64,000 nucleotides of DNA from Sphingomonas ginsenosidimutans (GTDB taxonomy: Bacteria > Pseudomonadota > Alphaproteobacteria > Sphingomonadales > Sphingomonadaceae). The notes under the pieces are model-generated. The model saw only the letters and a program-made list of their open reading frames with translations, ran no database searches and had not been told where the DNA came from. The stretch lies in contig NZ_NWVD01000006.1 of the NCBI RefSeq assembly GCF_002374835.1, forward strand, positions 62,001 through 126,000. The letters run 5' to 3'. The number at the start of each line of letters is the position of its first letter. Position 1 is the stretch's first letter. Position numbers and translations under genes: made by a program. This document shows, piece by piece, positions 32,982 to 43,753 of the stretch.

Positions 32982-34037
32982 ATGTCCCTCCTTCAAGCAT
33001 CCAAGCAGTACAAGCCGTTCGAATATCCCTGGGCCTATGAATATTGGAAGCGCCAGCAGCAGCTGCACTGGCTGCCCGAGGAGGTGCCGCTGGGCGAGGA
33101 TTGCCGCGACTGGGCGCAGAAGCTGACCGATCACGAACGCAACCTGCTGACGCAGATCTTCCGCTTCTTCACCCAGGCGGACGTCGAGGTGCAGGATTGC
33201 TACCACGAGAAATACGGCCGCGTGTTCAAGCCGACCGAGATCAAGATGATGCTGACCGCGTTCAGCAACATGGAGACGGTGCATATCGCCGCCTATTCGC
33301 ACCTGCTCGACACGATCGGGATGCCGGAAAGCGAATATGGCGCGTTCCTGGAATATGCCGAGCTGAAGGACAAGCACGACTATCTCCAGAACTTCGGCGT
33401 CGATACCGATGAGGATATCGCCCGCACGCTGGCGATGTTCGGCGGCTTTACCGAGGGTGTGCAGCTGTTCGCGTCGTTCGCGATGCTGATGAACTTCCCG
33501 CGCTTCAACAAGATGAAGGGCATGGGGCAGATCGTGTCCTGGTCGGTCCGCGACGAAAGCCTGCATTGCGAGGGGATCATCCGGCTGTTCCACGCCTTCG
33601 TGAAGGAGCGCAACTGCCTGACCAAGGCGGTGAAGGACGATATCGCCGACCAGTGTCAGACGACGATCCGGCTGGAGGATGCGTTCATCGACCTGGCGTT
33701 CGAGATGGGGCCGGTCAACGGCATGACCGCCAAGGATATCAAGAAGTATATCCGCTACATCGCCGACTGGCGGCTGGGGCAATTGGGGCTGAAGCCGATC
33801 TATATGATCGACGAGCATCCGATCCCGTGGCTGACCCCGCTGCTCAATGGCGTCGAGCATGCCAATTTCTTCGAGACGCGTGCCACCGAATATTCGAAGG
33901 CCGCGACCAAGGGGCAGTGGAACGACGTCTGGGACGCCTTCGACAAGCGCCGCAAGGCGAAGGGCGCGAAGGCCGCGAACGAGGATCCGGCCGAGACCGG
34001 CGACATGTTCAGCCGCGCGGGCGTCGCCGCGGAGTGA
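32982..34037 (+). CDS. nrdB: Class Ia ribonucleotide reductase, beta subunit
   Basis: 351-residue small subunit carrying the di-iron/tyrosyl radical cofactor. Ligand regions: LTDHERNLLTQIFRFFTQADVEVQDCY (first Asp/Glu helix), NMETVHIAAYSHLLD (Glu, His and the radical Tyr), EGVQLFASFAML and WSVRDESLHCEG (Glu and His). The C-terminal tail GDMFSRAGVAAE should bind NrdA. Normal length; no ATP-cone here either. Confidence 0.95.
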   Translation: MSLLQASKQYKPFEYPWAYEYWKRQQQLHWLPEEVPLGEDCRDWAQKLTDHERNLLTQIFRFFTQADVEVQDCYHEKYGRVFKPTEIKMMLTAFSNMETVHIAAYSHLLDTIGMPESEYGAFLEYAELKDKHDYLQNFGVDTDEDIARTLAMFGGFTEGVQLFASFAMLMNFPRFNKMKGMGQIVSWSVRDESLHCEGIIRLFHAFVKERNCLTKAVKDDIADQCQTTIRLEDAFIDLAFEMGPVNGMTAKDIKKYIRYIADWRLGQLGLKPIYMIDEHPIPWLTPLLNGVEHANFFETRATEYSKAATKGQWNDVWDAFDKRRKAKGAKAANEDPAETGDMFSRAGVAAE

Positions 34038-34086
34038 CGATGTGACGGGTGACGGGCGCCGATGAGGCCCACGTCACCCGCCTGGT

Positions 34087-34458
34087 TCAGGCGGCGCGCG
34101 CGCCCGCGGCCAGCGGCGGGGTCTGCTGGTGCTGGATCACGCGCCAGTCCTTGTGCGTGACGCGGCGATAGGTCGACGTGCAGTGTGCGACATAATCGTC
34201 GTGGCCCGCGCGTTCGGCAGTCGCGGTATAGGCGACGACGATCAACCCCTCCTGCGGGCGTGCGACGCGCCGGTCCGCAAGCGCGACGCGGTCCCAGCGT
34301 GGCGTCGCCCCGACCGCGTCGACCGCGCCGTCACCCGCCATGACGAACGGTGGCGTGGGCAGCACCATCAGGCACGCTTCGTCGATCGCCTCGCGATACT
34401 GCGCCGCATCGGCGGTCCACAGGCTTTCCTCGAAAGCCCAGATGCGCGCGTCGTCCAT
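34087..34458 (-). CDS. SnoaL/DUF4440-like (NTF2 fold) protein
   Basis: 123-residue protein of the NTF2-like superfamily. It starts ARIWAFEESLWTADAAQYREAIDEACLMVLP and ends YVAHCTSTYRRVTHKDWRVIQHQQTP, the usual helix-sheet layout with the late W-x-x-x-x-Q-T motif. Such proteins are small-molecule binders or hydrolases with no common reaction. Convergent with nrdB. Confidence 0.75.
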   Translation of the reverse strand: MDDARIWAFEESLWTADAAQYREAIDEACLMVLPTPPFVMAGDGAVDAVGATPRWDRVALADRRVARPQEGLIVVAYTATAERAGHDDYVAHCTSTYRRVTHKDWRVIQHQQTPPLAAGARAA

Positions 34459-34629
34459 GCCCGTTTCTCCGATCGTGTCGGGGCACAGCGATCGATTGCG
34501 CAGGCGGTTCCTGACACGGTCGCGCCCGCGTTACCCAAACCGCCTTTGGCGGCGGGATCGTCCCGCGTCGCGGCGGCGGGGCGCTTGCCCCCTGTACCCG
34601 CGCGGCGCCGCGTGCCAGTCTACTCCGCG

Positions 34630-35142
34630 ATGACGACCGAGCCCTTCCGCCGCGAACAATGCCGTGTCGCGGCCGCGATGGCCGCGGCGTTGCTGACCGC
34701 GCTTGCGCTGCTTGGATTTGCCTTCGCGCGCGCGGGCGCGTCGGTGCCGTTCGCGGATCGGTTGCAGGCGACACTGCGCGCCGATCTGTTCGTGCTGCTG
34801 TGCCTCGCCGCGGCGATCGGTGACGTCGCGCGGCGGCGCTTCTTCTCGGTGCAGGACATTGCCGCCGCCGGCCCTGCGTCGCCTGCGGTGGCCGCGGCGC
34901 GATCGATGTTGCAGAACACGCTGGAGCAAAGCGTGCTGGCGATCGGCGCGCACCTCGCGCTCACGGCGGCGTTCGATCGCTCCGCCGTGCCGGTCGCGGT
35001 GCTGGTGGGGCTGTTCGTGGCGGGGCGCGTGATGTTCTACGGTGGCTATCGCCACGGCGCCGGCGCGCGCGCCTTCGGCTTCGCGCTGACCTTCTACCCC
35101 AGCGTGCTGGCGCTCGTCGCGGCGCTCGCCCTGGCGTTCTGA
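34630..35142 (+). CDS. MAPEG family membrane protein
   Basis: 170-residue protein with about four transmembrane helices, resembling the MAPEG family (glutathione/eicosanoid-related membrane proteins). The signature-like stretch NTLEQSVLAIGAHLALTAAF (about residues 97-116) and AGRVMFYGGYRHGAGARAFGF (about 135-155) are the typical E-x-x and R-x-x-Y-x-x-G-Y parts. Bacterial members are mostly uncharacterised. The last 49 bases overlap the end of the opposing HAD gene. Confidence 0.82.
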   Translation: MTTEPFRREQCRVAAAMAAALLTALALLGFAFARAGASVPFADRLQATLRADLFVLLCLAAAIGDVARRRFFSVQDIAAAGPASPAVAAARSMLQNTLEQSVLAIGAHLALTAAFDRSAVPVAVLVGLFVAGRVMFYGGYRHGAGARAFGFALTFYPSVLALVAALALAF

Positions 35143-35762
35143 TCAAGCAGCCCAAGCGCCACCATCTCCGCACGCAGTGGCTCCGACCCGCGGAACAGGT
35201 GCGAGCGGATGCCCAGCGCCTGCGCCGCCGCGACGTTCGCCGCATTGTCGTCGACGAAATACGCCTGTTCCGCGCGCAGCCCGAATCGGTCCAGCGCCAG
35301 CCGGAAGATCGCCGGATCGGGCTTCACCAGTTTTTCGTCGCCCGACACGACGATGTCGCGGAACCGGTCGAACATCGCCGCCTCTCGCGCGCGGAACGGC
35401 GCGAAGAACTCGCCCGAGAAATTGGTGATCGCGAACAGTGGTACGTCCGCGGCGTCCAGTTCGTCGACCAGCGCCACCATCCCCGGCATCGGACCGGGGA
35501 TCTGCTCCGAAAAGCGTGGGCCCCACAGCGCGATCATCGCGGCATGTTCGGGGTGGCGCGCGCTCAGTTCGGCGGACGTTTCGGCGAAGGGGCGGCCGGC
35601 GTCGTGCTGGAAATGCCAGTCCTTCGTCGCGACCGTATCCAGAAACACGTCAAGCGCCTGTTCGTCATCGAACAGGCGCTCGTAGAGAATCCGGGGATTC
35701 CAGTCGTACAGGACGTGCCCGACGTCGAAGATCACCGACGTCGGCATCGTGCCGTCAGTCAC
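35094..35762 (-). CDS. HAD-superfamily hydrolase (YihX-like)
   Basis: 222-residue cytoplasmic HAD IA hydrolase. Motif I is VIFDVGHVLYDWNP (nucleophile Asp), motif II LFAITNFSGEFF, motif III KPDPAIF with Lys, and motif IV YFVDDNAANVAAAQALG. The x-D-x-G form of motif I matches the YihX/2-haloacid-dehalogenase-like branch, which usually removes phosphate from sugars. Its 3' end is tail-to-tail overlapped with the MAPEG gene. Confidence 0.88.
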   Translation of the reverse strand: MTDGTMPTSVIFDVGHVLYDWNPRILYERLFDDEQALDVFLDTVATKDWHFQHDAGRPFAETSAELSARHPEHAAMIALWGPRFSEQIPGPMPGMVALVDELDAADVPLFAITNFSGEFFAPFRAREAAMFDRFRDIVVSGDEKLVKPDPAIFRLALDRFGLRAEQAYFVDDNAANVAAAQALGIRSHLFRGSEPLRAEMVALGLLDQNARASAATSASTLG

Positions 35763-35774
35763 CGCGCGGGCTGA

Positions 35775-35900
35775 TCAGCCCTGGCGCGCCTTGAACCGGC
35801 GGTTGGTCTTGTTGATGACATAGGTGCGGCCGCGGCGGCGGATCACGCGGTTGTCGCGATGACGGTCCTTGAGCGACTTGAGGCTGTTGCGGATCTTCAT
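35775..35900 (-). CDS. rpmJ: 50S ribosomal protein L36 (zinc-free form)
   Basis: 41-residue ribosomal protein of the large subunit, reading [19 protein letters not shown] at the start and RRFKARQG at the end. All zinc-binding Cys/His positions of the C+ form are absent, as in other alphaproteobacteria. It is solitary, 12 bp from the HAD gene on the same strand. Too short for many gene finders. Confidence 0.95.
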   Translation of the reverse strand: MKIRNSLKSLKDRHRDNRVIRRRGRTYVINKTNRRFKARQG

Positions 35901-36107
35901 GGGATGGCTTCTTCAGGTAAATCGTGAAGCGCGGCGCGTAGAGAGCAGCGCCCGCAAAGTCAACCGGGCGTCGCGCCCGTCCGGGGCGATCGACGACCGT
36001 CCGGCACATGGGGACCTTGCGGCGGACCGGCGCGTTGCTATGTCGAAACGATCGCCATCGCGGCGGTGCCGGCTGGCGGCGCCGACCGCATTGATACGGG
36101 GTAGTCC

Positions 36108-36713
36108 ATGCGTCGTGCCGTCCTGTTCCCGTTGACCGCCGCGCTGGCGCTGTCCGCCTGCGCCACCGGGCCGCAACGTTTCCCGGTGGAGGCGACGCGC
36201 TTCCATTACGATGCGGTGAAACAGCGCGGGACGGTCTCGGTCGAGCCACTGCAGGGCGCGGCATCGGCGAGCCTGGAGTACAAGACCTATGCCGCGGCGG
36301 TGCAGGCGGAGCTGCTGAAGCTGGGCTTCACCAACCCCGCGCCCGGCGCCACGGCGCAGTTCATCGTCACCGTCGGCTTCACGCGCACCGACCGTGCGCT
36401 GCCGCCGCGCCGCTCGCCGATCACGATCGGGCTGGGCGGGGGCGTCGGCGGCGGCGGGTGGCGCAGCGGCGGCGGTGTCGGCGGCGGGGTCAGCTTCCCG
36501 GTCGGCGGCGGCGGGGCCGGCCGCGGCGCGATCGTCACCGAATTGGCGGTGCGCATCCGGCAGGGCGGCGACGCGATCTGGGAAGGGCAGGCGCAGTCGC
36601 TGACCGACACCAGCGCCCCCGACGCCGACGTCGCATCGGTCGCCGCGCGGCTGGCGTCGGCGCTGTTCAAGGACTTTCCCGGCGAATCGGGCCGGACGAT
36701 CGAGGTGAAATGA
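36108..36713 (+). CDS. DUF4136 lipoprotein
   Basis: 201-residue lipoprotein with a clear lipobox (ALALSACATG, Cys at residue 18). The mature part fits DUF4136: FPVEATRFHYDAV near the start, LGFTNPAPGATAQFIVTVGF in the middle, a Gly-rich loop (about residues 105-145), and a late VAARLASALFKDFPGESG. Probably attached to the outer membrane; function unknown. It overlaps the carboxypeptidase gene by 4 bases (ATGA). Confidence 0.83.
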   Translation: MRRAVLFPLTAALALSACATGPQRFPVEATRFHYDAVKQRGTVSVEPLQGAASASLEYKTYAAAVQAELLKLGFTNPAPGATAQFIVTVGFTRTDRALPPRRSPITIGLGGGVGGGGWRSGGGVGGGVSFPVGGGGAGRGAIVTELAVRIRQGGDAIWEGQAQSLTDTSAPDADVASVAARLASALFKDFPGESGRTIEVK

Positions 36714-37834
36714 CCCTGACCATCAATGCCGCCTTCGATGGCGGGAACATCCGCGTCGTCGCGATCGACGATTCGGGGGCGACGCGCCGCTGCGACGTGG
36801 AGATCGTTCGCGATCACAAGTCGGATTTCTACCAGTGGTTCTATTTCCGCGCCGCCGGGCTGGCGGGGAAGCCCACGACGTTCCGCATCGTGAACGCGGG
36901 GCAAAGTGCCTATCCGTTCGGCTGGCCCGGCTATCGCACGCGCGCGTCGACCGATCTGGTGGGCTGGCCGATGATCGACACGCGCTACGCCGACGGCGTG
37001 CTGGAATTTGACTGGCCGGCGACCGGCGGCGACCTGGCGTGGTTCGCCTATTTCGCGCCCTATACGATGGAACAGCACGCCCGGCTGGTCGCGCGGATCG
37101 CCGCGCGCCCCGGCGTCACGCACCGCGAACTGGGGCAGACGCTGGACGGGCAGGCGATCGATTACCTGCGCATCGGCGCCGGCGCCAAGCAGGTGTGGCT
37201 GTATGCGCGCCAGCATCCGGGCGAATCGATGGCCGAATGGTGGATGGACGGCGCGCTCGACTGGCTGACCAGCGATGCGGCCGCGCCGCTGCTGGCGGCG
37301 GCGACGGTGCATGTCGTGCCCAACATGAACCCCGACGGCACCCGCCGCGGGCATCTGCGTACCAATGCGGCAGGGGTGAACCTGAACCGCGAATGGCACG
37401 CGCCCAGCGCCGAGCGGTCGCCCGAGGTATTGTGCGTGCTGGCGGAAATGGATCGCACCGGCGTCGACTTCGCGCTCGACGTCCATGGCGACGAGGCGAT
37501 CGCGGCCAATTTCATCGCCGGGTTCGAAGGCATCCCGTCGTGGACCGAGCGGCAGGGCGCGTTGTTCACCGACTTCGGCCGGCGGCTGGCGGCGCATACC
37601 GCCGATTTCCAGACCGAGAAGGGCTATGACAAGGCCGCACCGGGCAAGGCCAACCTGTCGATGTCGACCAACCAGCTGGCCGAGCGGTTCGGCGCGGTAT
37701 CGGTGACGCTGGAGATGCCGTTCAAGGACCACGATCCGAACCCGGACGCGACCTTCGGCTGGAGCGGCGAGCGATCGGCGCAACTGGGGGTATCGTGCCT
37801 GGAGGTGCTGACGGAGATGATCGGCACGTTGTAA
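36710..37834 (+). CDS. M14 family zinc carboxypeptidase (cytosolic CCP-like)
   Basis: 374-residue peptidase. An N-terminal beta-rich domain (residues 1-115) with DFYQWFYFRAAGL is characteristic of M14 CCP-like proteins. The zinc site is ARQHPGESMAEWW (H-x-x-E) and the later His in ALDVHGDEAIA; the catalytic Glu is in VSVTLEMPFKD. MNPDGTRRGHLRTNAAGVNLNREW gives the substrate-binding Asn/Arg residues. No signal peptide, so cytoplasmic. Coupled to the DUF4136 gene. Confidence 0.9.
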   Translation: MTLTINAAFDGGNIRVVAIDDSGATRRCDVEIVRDHKSDFYQWFYFRAAGLAGKPTTFRIVNAGQSAYPFGWPGYRTRASTDLVGWPMIDTRYADGVLEFDWPATGGDLAWFAYFAPYTMEQHARLVARIAARPGVTHRELGQTLDGQAIDYLRIGAGAKQVWLYARQHPGESMAEWWMDGALDWLTSDAAAPLLAAATVHVVPNMNPDGTRRGHLRTNAAGVNLNREWHAPSAERSPEVLCVLAEMDRTGVDFALDVHGDEAIAANFIAGFEGIPSWTERQGALFTDFGRRLAAHTADFQTEKGYDKAAPGKANLSMSTNQLAERFGAVSVTLEMPFKDHDPNPDATFGWSGERSAQLGVSCLEVLTEMIGTL

Positions 37835-37925
37835 GGCCGTCCCGGCGCTCTTCCCGTCATGCCGGACGTGTTCCCGCATCCACCGTGCCTGATACGGGTA
37901 AGGGATGTTGGCGCGGATCGGTAGA

Positions 37926-38272
37926 CCCCGGAACAGTGCTCTCTTGAGCGACGTGGAAGGGACCGGGGCGAGGATCATCGACCGGCCCAGGCGGGGCCAT
38001 CGGAACCACATATGAGAAGAGGTTGCCGAACGCCCGCTGACGGGCGCCCGACAACCCCTAAACATGGTCAGCGGCCGGAGAGCTCCAGCCCGGGAGACCA
38101 TGCAGGCCTCCGACATATCGATCGCCGTGTTACCGGGGGAGGATACCCCCCACGACGATCAACCTGTCAGAAGCGCGTCCCCCGAACGAACTGAACCGAC
38201 CCCATTGCTGAACCATGAGACATCGGATCACCTCCTTTCGCTGGTTGATAACGAGCGCGATCTGAAGATCGC
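37926..38272 (-). ncRNA. Candidate structured RNA locus
   Basis: Read on the minus strand, from 5' to 3': a hairpin GCGATC-TTCA-GATCGC (38257-38272); a perfect Shine-Dalgarno sequence AAAGGAGGTGATC (38226-38238) with an 18-codon frame; a long stem GATCGTCGTG/CACGGCGATC enclosing GGGGG/CCCCC (38120-38160); CATGGTC/GACCATG (38063-38102); an imperfect 16-bp stem (38021-38056); and CCCCGG/CCGGGG around GCTC-TTGA-like inner stem (37926-37968). Compensating stems in series suggest selection at RNA level. Strand is inferred from the Shine-Dalgarno sequence. No gene follows in that direction before the opposing carboxypeptidase, so it is not an ordinary leader. I do not recognise the class. Confidence 0.45.
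38167..38223 (-). CDS. 18-codon reading frame with perfect Shine-Dalgarno
   Basis: Codes for MSHGSAMGSVQFVRGTRF. The ATG is 7 bases past GGAGG in AAAGGAGGTGATC, an exact complement of the 16S rRNA 3' end, and the stop codon is followed at once by a stable stem. Layout fits a leader peptide or short regulatory protein. No known leader peptide recognised. Confidence 0.4.
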   Translation of the reverse strand: MSHGSAMGSVQFVRGTRF

Positions 38273-38361
38273 AGGTCCAATGTGAGGGGTTCGGGGCGTG
38301 CATGCAAGTCTTGTATTATGCGCGCGTTTCGACGATTCTCCCGCCCCTCGTCGACGCTGCC

Positions 38362-38913
38362 TCAGCCGCGGCAATCCTCCACTACCCGCGCCAGCTCCGC
38401 CCAGGGCGGCAGCACCGTCGGCGCGGTGCCCGGCTGCTCGATCGTGAACCGCCCGCGGGAGAAGATCATCGCATCCAGCAGCCGGTCGTCGGCCGCCAGC
38501 CGCACCGCGACATAGGGCAGCGCGCCGCCGGTCGGCTGCACCGCCAGCGCGCGCGTCATACTGGTGGTGCGGATCGTGAAGGCGCCGGTCGCGCGGCCCG
38601 CGCGCGACAGGTACAGCGCGCGCGCGCCGCGATCGCAGCGCACCACCACCGCCGCATCCGCGCCCGCCGCGCCGTACAGCGCGCGGCTGCCGCGCGCGTC
38701 GCGGTCATAGGTCCAGGTGCCAGGCGTCCATGGCCAGTCCTGCCAGTCGGCGGCCGGGGTGGGCGACGGTGCCGGCGCGGGAACCGGCACGGGGCGCGGC
38801 GCCGGGGCGGGCGTCGGTTCGGTGCGGGGCACGCACCCCGCGGCGATCAACGCGGCGAGGATCGGCGCGGCCTTGTAGCGAAGGGAGGGGCGGGCGGGCG
38901 GAAAGCGGGTCAC
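38362..38913 (-). CDS. Hypothetical lipoprotein
   Basis: 183-residue protein with a lipobox ALIAAGC (Cys at about residue 27 counting from the GTG at 38913) and then a Pro/Ala-rich linker (TPAPAPRPVPVPAPAP). The globular part contains GTWTYDRDARGSRALYG, VVVRCDRGARALYLSRAG and FTIRTTSMTRALAV and ends in VVEDCRG; two cysteines could pair. This resembles uncharacterised sphingomonad lipoproteins. The start is uncertain; upstream in-frame ATGs exist but run into the PRC-barrel promoter. Confidence 0.65.
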   Translation of the reverse strand: MTRFPPARPSLRYKAAPILAALIAAGCVPRTEPTPAPAPRPVPVPAPAPSPTPAADWQDWPWTPGTWTYDRDARGSRALYGAAGADAAVVVRCDRGARALYLSRAGRATGAFTIRTTSMTRALAVQPTGGALPYVAVRLAADDRLLDAMIFSRGRFTIEQPGTAPTVLPPWAELARVVEDCRG

Positions 38914-39031
38914 CCCCCGCGCTATGCCGGATCGCCCCGCACGGCTCAACCGCTGCGGCCACGCCCCGTCGCGGAACCGGCGCGGCGGGCCGGCGGTTTG
39001 ATCCATCGCAAGTTCGACAGCCGGAGGTTTC

Positions 39032-39400
39032 ATGTCCGACGCCACGCCGACCCAGATCCTGGTGCAGGCCAATCTTTCCGAAACGATGAAGGTCGACAGC
39101 CGCGACGGCGATCACCTGGGGTCGGTCCATGCCTTCATGGTCCACAAGGGGTCGGGGCGCACGACGCACGCGGTGCTGAGCCTGGGCGGCTTTCTGGGCA
39201 TGGGCAAGAGCTTCTACCCGCTGCCCTTCTCGCTGCTGCAATATGATCCGGTGCGCGACGGCTTCGTCGTGACGATCGACAGGCGGATGCTGGAAGGTGG
39301 ACCGAGCTGGGCGAACAACGCACCGGTGTTCGACCAATCCTATGCCGATCGCGTCGCCAGTTACTATCAGGTCGGCGGCGAGAATCTGGCGGTCGGGTGA
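39032..39400 (+). CDS. PRC-barrel domain protein
   Basis: 122-residue protein with one PRC-barrel domain: VDSRDGDHLGSVHAFMVHKGSGRTTHAVLSL at residues 21-51 and FYPLPFSLLQYDPVRDGFVV at about 61-80. Free-standing PRC-barrel proteins of this type are often stress-induced in sphingomonads. A GGAAC ... CGGTTT arrangement about 60 bp upstream is near to, but not exactly, an EcfG stress-promoter pattern. A 49-codon gene follows in 11 bp. Confidence 0.8.
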   Translation: MSDATPTQILVQANLSETMKVDSRDGDHLGSVHAFMVHKGSGRTTHAVLSLGGFLGMGKSFYPLPFSLLQYDPVRDGFVVTIDRRMLEGGPSWANNAPVFDQSYADRVASYYQVGGENLAVG

Positions 39401-39411
39401 GGAGCGGTACG

Positions 39412-39561
39412 ATGACGACGACAAAGCGCGACGGCGACAATGCGATGCAGGAAGCGGTCGAGGAATTGCTGACCGATCCCGATTCGCCCGACAAGGGCAA
39501 CACCAATCCGCCGCAGACGATCGATGCCGAGCCGGAGGACGAGCCGTCCGGCGATCGGTAA
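39412..39561 (+). CDS. Small acidic hypothetical protein
   Basis: 49-codon gene preceded by GAGGAGCGG at 7-8 bases. It is hydrophilic: a basic start (MTTTKRDGDNAMQEAVEELL), then TDPDSPDKGNTNPPQTIDAE and an acidic tail. Probably cotranscribed with the PRC-barrel gene. Likely disordered; function unknown. Confidence 0.6.
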   Translation: MTTTKRDGDNAMQEAVEELLTDPDSPDKGNTNPPQTIDAEPEDEPSGDR

Positions 39562-39567
39562 GCGCCC

Positions 39568-40305
39568 TCAACGATCCGGCTCGATCACCCATTGATGGTT
39601 CTCGACGATCCACGCCGGCACCGCGCGTCCGTCCGCATCGCGTGACGGGCGGTAGCGGAAGCGCTGCTCGATCAGGCGGCAGGTGGTGGCGTCCAGCGTC
39701 GCATTGCCGCTCGACCGGGTAACGGCGCAGTCGCGTACCCGCCCGTCGACCCACACTAGGAACTTGACCGACACGGTGCCCTGGAAGCCCGCCTCGCCGA
39801 CATCCCCCGGATAATCGGCATCGCGCAGCCGCCCGCGGATATGCACCGGCGGCGTCTCGTCCATCCCGCCGCCATCGCCGTCACCCCAGCCGCCGCTCCC
39901 CGTGCCGTCGCCCACGCCGCCGGCGCCCGTCCCGGGGCCGACGCGCGTGGTCGCGCCCTGCGTCGCGTCATCGCCCGCGAACGGCTTGAGCGCGACGGTG
40001 ATCGGGGGCGGGGGCAGGGGCACGACGACGATCGGCCGCGGCGCGGCGACCTGCGTCGCCTGCGACCGGATATTGGGCGGCGCCGCGCGACCCGACGGGC
40101 GTGACACCGCCGTCTTCTTCGGCACCACCTTTTCCGCCGGGCGCGGCGGTGGCGGGGCGACGCGGAAGATCGCGAGGCCTTCGTCGAGCGGAGCGCGCAT
40201 CATCCCACCGGCCAGCCCGTTGAGCAGCGCCCAGCCGATCGCCGTGGTCAGCACCCCGGCGGCGACCGCCGATCCGATCCGTTCCTGGCGTGGCGCTGCG
40301 TACAT
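39568..40305 (-). CDS. TonB-like energy transducer
   Basis: 245-residue protein with one N-terminal helix (IGSAVAAGVLTTAIGWALLNG), a Pro-rich spacer (APPPPRPAEKVVPKKTA, and VVVPLPPPPITV), a Gly/Asp-rich linker, and a C-terminal TonB domain: YPGDVGEAGFQGTVSVKFLVW and CAVTRSSGNATLDATTCRLIEQRFRYRPS. It may transmit the proton-motive force to TonB-dependent receptors, such as the one at 16.4-19.2 kb. No exbB/exbD near. It follows uvrB by about 45 bp. Confidence 0.85.
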   Translation of the reverse strand: MYAAPRQERIGSAVAAGVLTTAIGWALLNGLAGGMMRAPLDEGLAIFRVAPPPPRPAEKVVPKKTAVSRPSGRAAPPNIRSQATQVAAPRPIVVVPLPPPPITVALKPFAGDDATQGATTRVGPGTGAGGVGDGTGSGGWGDGDGGGMDETPPVHIRGRLRDADYPGDVGEAGFQGTVSVKFLVWVDGRVRDCAVTRSSGNATLDATTCRLIEQRFRYRPSRDADGRAVPAWIVENHQWVIEPDR

Positions 40306-40350
40306 AACACCCACGCTACCGCGATCCGGCTGAACGCAGGCTGATGCGCG

Positions 40351-42546
<2,196 letters not shown>

Positions 42547-42751
42547 ATGGGGGAATATGGGGAACATCGCCGCGCGCGCAACGACGGTGGACGGCGAAAG
42601 GCGCTGCGACCTGTTCGCAAAAAATGCTTGCATCCGCCAAGCCAAGCGTTTCTTGCGGTGGATCGGCGCAGCGGCCATCGGCACGCTCGTGAATTGGGCA
42701 GCCGCGGGCCATTGGCCGTCGCGACGGTTGCCGCGATGGAGATAGACAGAA

Positions 42752-43591
42752 GTGAGCATCGATGCGGGCGCGCCCGTCCTGATCCCGGAAAATGCCGCGT
42801 TCCAGACCGTGGCCGTGAAGTGGGTGCGCCACTGGAACGAGCATCTGTTCAGCTTCGCCGTCGAGCGGCCGGCGTCGTTCCGCTTCCGCTCGGGCGAGTT
42901 CGTGATGATCGGCCTGCCCGGTGAGGGCGAAGGGGTGGCGGGCAAGCCGCCCAAGCCGGTGATGCGCGCCTATTCGATCGCCAGCCCGTCCTGGGCCGAG
43001 GAGCTGGAATTCCTGTCGATCAAGGTGCCGGACGGCCCGCTGACCGGCCGGTTGCAGGCGGTGAAGCCCGGCGACCAATTGTACATGGGCAAGAAGCCGA
43101 CCGGCACTTTGGTGCTCGATGCGCTGCTGGGCGGCAAGCGGCTGTTCCTGCTGTCGACCGGTACGGGGCTGGCTCCTTTCCTGAGCGTCGCGCGCGATCC
43201 GGAAGCCTATGAGCGGTTCGAGCAGGTGGTGATCGTCCACGGCGTGCGCCGCGTCGACGATCTGGCGTGGCACGACATGCTCAGCGAGCGGCTGGCCGAC
43301 GATCCGCTGGTGTCCGACCAGGCCGCCGAGCAGTTCCATTACCTGCCGTGCGTCACGCGCGAGGAATTCCACACCATGGGCCGGATCACCACGCTGATCG
43401 AAGACGGCCGGCTGTTCGGCGCGCCGCTGGTCGGCGATACGCGCTTCAACCCGGAAACCGACCGCGTGATGCTGTGCGGATCGACCGCGATGATCCGCGA
43501 AACCGCCGGCATCCTGGAAGCGGCGGGGCTGACCGAAGGGTCGAACGCCAACCCCGGCCAGTTCGTGATCGAGCGCGCGTTCGTCGACTGA
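42752..43591 (+). CDS. fpr: Ferredoxin--NADP+ reductase
   Basis: 279-residue FAD enzyme that passes electrons between NADPH and ferredoxin or flavodoxin. FAD-binding motif [10 protein letters not shown] (about residues 72-81), NADP-binding [12 protein letters not shown] (about 136-147), and [12 protein letters not shown] (about 248-259). Length and the FVIERAFVD terminus match the alphaproteobacterial Fpr type. Starts with GTG. The 205-bp gap to uvrB holds the divergent promoters; I see no third gene there. Confidence 0.93.
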   Translation: MSIDAGAPVLIPENAAFQTVAVKWVRHWNEHLFSFAVERPASFRFRSGEFVMIGLPGEGEGVAGKPPKPVMRAYSIASPSWAEELEFLSIKVPDGPLTGRLQAVKPGDQLYMGKKPTGTLVLDALLGGKRLFLLSTGTGLAPFLSVARDPEAYERFEQVVIVHGVRRVDDLAWHDMLSERLADDPLVSDQAAEQFHYLPCVTREEFHTMGRITTLIEDGRLFGAPLVGDTRFNPETDRVMLCGSTAMIRETAGILEAAGLTEGSNANPGQFVIERAFVD

Positions 43592-43602
43592 GGGAAGCAG
43601 AA

Positions 43603-43686
43603 CGTCACCCCGGCGAAGGCCGGGATCTTCGTGGAGCGGGCGATGCGCTCGCCCACCGGAAGATCCCAGCTTTCGCCGGGATGACG
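43603..43686. repeat. Family A dispersed inverted repeat, copy 4
   Basis: CGTCACCCCGGCGAAGGCCG at the left and CCAGCTTTCGCCGGGATGAC at the right; an extra half-unit (TCCGGCGAAGGCCGG) follows. It lies between fpr and the converging paoC gene. Confidence 0.85.
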
Positions 43687-43753
43687 TTCAACGTTCGTGC
43701 TCCGGCGAAGGCCGGCGCCCAGGCGGGCGGACGGCGGCCCGCCCGGCCCCGGA

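Larger units (their letters stand above)
37835..38361. other. Gene-poor region holding the structured RNA-like locus
   Basis: 527 bp between the carboxypeptidase stop and the lipoprotein gene stop. No protein gene of normal size. It contains the hairpin series and 18-codon frame annotated separately. A plus-strand 73-codon frame (38064-38285) is antisense to these and has no ribosome site. Confidence 0.6.

Noticed and set aside
38221..38240. Possible 3' end of a 16S rRNA gene (GGATCACCTCCTTTC on the plus strand)
   Set aside because: Only these bases match; upstream sequence has no 16S similarity. The complement is an ideal Shine-Dalgarno sequence before an ATG.
38064..38285. Plus-strand 73-codon frame in the structured locus
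   Set aside because: Antisense to the perfect Shine-Dalgarno sequence and the stems; no ribosome site; low-complexity charged sequence.
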